Positions 5,083 to 5,884 of a stretch of DNA of 5,884 nt are shown here, one piece after another. The position numbers were made by a program, and so were the translations under genes. The notes beneath the pieces are model-generated. The model was given only the letters and a program-made list of their open reading frames with translations, did not search any database and was not told where the DNA came from. Source of the DNA: Acidimicrobiaceae bacterium (GTDB taxonomy: Bacteria; Actinomycetota; Acidimicrobiia; Acidimicrobiales; UBA8190); the NCBI GenBank assembly GCA_003131945.1, contig PKWD01000006.1:902-6785 (forward strand), given 5' to 3'. How positions within the stretch are numbered: position 1 is the first letter of the stretch; the number at the start of each line of letters is the position of its first letter.

Positions 5083-5884
5083 TTAGACCGGCAGCTTCCA
5101 GATGACTGTCCGAGCACGGATCGCCATTGCGGCTGCTCTTGCCGATATCTCAGAAGCAGTCCAGACATTTTTGTCCACGATATCTGAGACATCGTAGTGA
5201 CTACTGACTGTTGTCTGAGCGAGGATGGTTTTCTTAGCAGAAAACCGCTTATTATCTAGTCTTCCATTTATCTCTCCGGATATCCAGAGAAGGTTGCCGA
5301 TGCTACCTACAACCTCCTCTCGTGCAGCACCACCGGAAATCTCGCTCTGTGACAGCAGATGTTCGACAGTTCCACCATCGACTCTAGTATTTGGGTGACT
5401 CGCTCTTAAGAACTCACGGAGAACGTAATGAACGAGTGCTTTTTCACGACTCCGTTCGTCGGTCAGAATAAGGCGATCGACGAAGGCCTTATCAAATACA
5501 TCGGCATTTGGAATCCGGGACGCTAAACCTTGACGAAAGGTCCTGAGCCGCTGGTGACGCTGGCTTCGATCGCTCTCGGTCGAGATCTCACGTCCACACT
5601 TGGCGTACATCTCGCTGATTCCGCCACTACTGCTTTGTTGAGTGATCGCCGTAAACTGGAAGTGAAACCGCTCGATCGTCTGAAGCGTCTTTACGATCTC
5701 GCTAAGGCTCACCGTGTTGTCACGTCTCGCTCGAAGAAGAGCCAAGATCAGTGGGGCCGGCTGTACAACTCTAAAGTCGACCAAGGCCCTTAGAGTCCGG
5801 GGTATCTCAGACTCCTCGGTTCTCCAAATACGGCTTTCCGGCTCATACATCGAACGATAAAGAGGCGCATCTGCCTCGAGCTCC
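5083..5884 (-). CDS. GmrSD-like DUF262/DUF1524 protein, C-terminal part
   Basis: Frame open at the right edge, so the N-terminus (the DUF262 domain, a ParB-like NTPase module in GmrS/BrxU-type proteins) is missing. Visible are the last 266 residues. The early part (DAPLYRSMYEP and RTLRALVDFRVVQPAPLILALL) matches the helical linker of DUF262 proteins. The rest matches DUF1524, an HNH-like nuclease: GTVEHLLSQSE with the putative catalytic His, SIGNLLWISGEINGRLDNKRFSAKK, the usual 'IGNL--L---N--L-N--F--KK' block, then VWTASEISARAAAMAIRARTVIWKL. In typical members the first motif is EHILPQ; here Ser replaces the Pro. Known relatives are Type IV enzymes that cut modified phage DNA, so an anti-phage role is likely. 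The 3' half is richer in A+T than neighbouring genes. An internal ATG at 5850 is not the true start because the frame stays open upstream. Confidence 0.85.
   Translation of the reverse strand, partial: ELEADAPLYRSMYEPESRIWRTEESEIPRTLRALVDFRVVQPAPLILALLRARRDNTVSLSEIVKTLQTIERFHFQFTAITQQSSSGGISEMYAKCGREISTESDRSQRHQRLRTFRQGLASRIPNADVFDKAFVDRLILTDERSREKALVHYVLREFLRASHPNTRVDGGTVEHLLSQSEISGGAAREEVVGSIGNLLWISGEINGRLDNKRFSAKKTILAQTTVSSHYDVSDIVDKNVWTASEISARAAAMAIRARTVIWKLPV
5227..5246. repeat. 7-bp inverted repeat inside the GmrSD-like gene
   Basis: ggttttc and gaaaacc pair perfectly around a 6-base loop (ttagca). It lies in the conserved KRFSAKK coding stretch and is probably incidental to coding. 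Confidence 0.35.

Noticed and set aside
1..5884. CRISPR array, tRNA or insertion sequence
   Set aside because: No regularly spaced repeats, no cloverleaf-like region and no transposase-like frame or terminal repeats were seen on reading both strands.

Overview
The window looks like part of a bacterial accessory or defence island, and every gene I can support lies on the minus strand. The best clue to the host is a perfect Gram-positive-type LexA box (TCGAAC-N4-GTTCGA) at 4739-4754. With a moderately high GC content (mostly about 55-60% by eye), GTG starts and a leaderless-looking promoter, it points to an actinobacterium. The box also fits the Bacillus consensus, so this is an inference, not proof.

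Layout in the direction of transcription (right to left). (1) 5083-5884: the C-terminal part of a GmrSD-like DUF262/DUF1524 protein, cut by the right edge and visibly A+T-richer than the rest. (2) 4755-5082: about 330 bases without a convincing gene, holding a GC-rich hairpin. (3) 4004-4720: a tight operon of three small genes: a 58-aa putative zinc-binding protein, a 99-aa unknown and a 65-aa basic protein. It lies directly behind the LexA box and each gene has its own Shine-Dalgarno sequence. (4) 3196-3916: a stand-alone FtsH/M41-like zinc metalloprotease domain (HEAGH) that overlaps by 8 bases a 79-aa winged-helix-like protein. (5) 1134-3069: a D12-class adenine-N6 DNA methyltransferase (DPPYN) followed by an HNH endonuclease with an Mrr-N-like front domain, most likely a restriction-modification pair. 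(6) 1-974: a conserved-looking protein with a coiled-coil tail, running off the left edge. It has no stop codon in the window, so a simple closed-ORF search would miss it.

How the parts may work together (inference): methylase and HNH nuclease form the modification and cutting arms of one system, and the GmrSD-like protein is a separate modification-dependent nuclease. The protease and winged-helix pair resembles a regulator-plus-protease control unit. The three-gene cassette should be repressed by LexA and induced by DNA damage. No experimental link between these units can be read from sequence alone.
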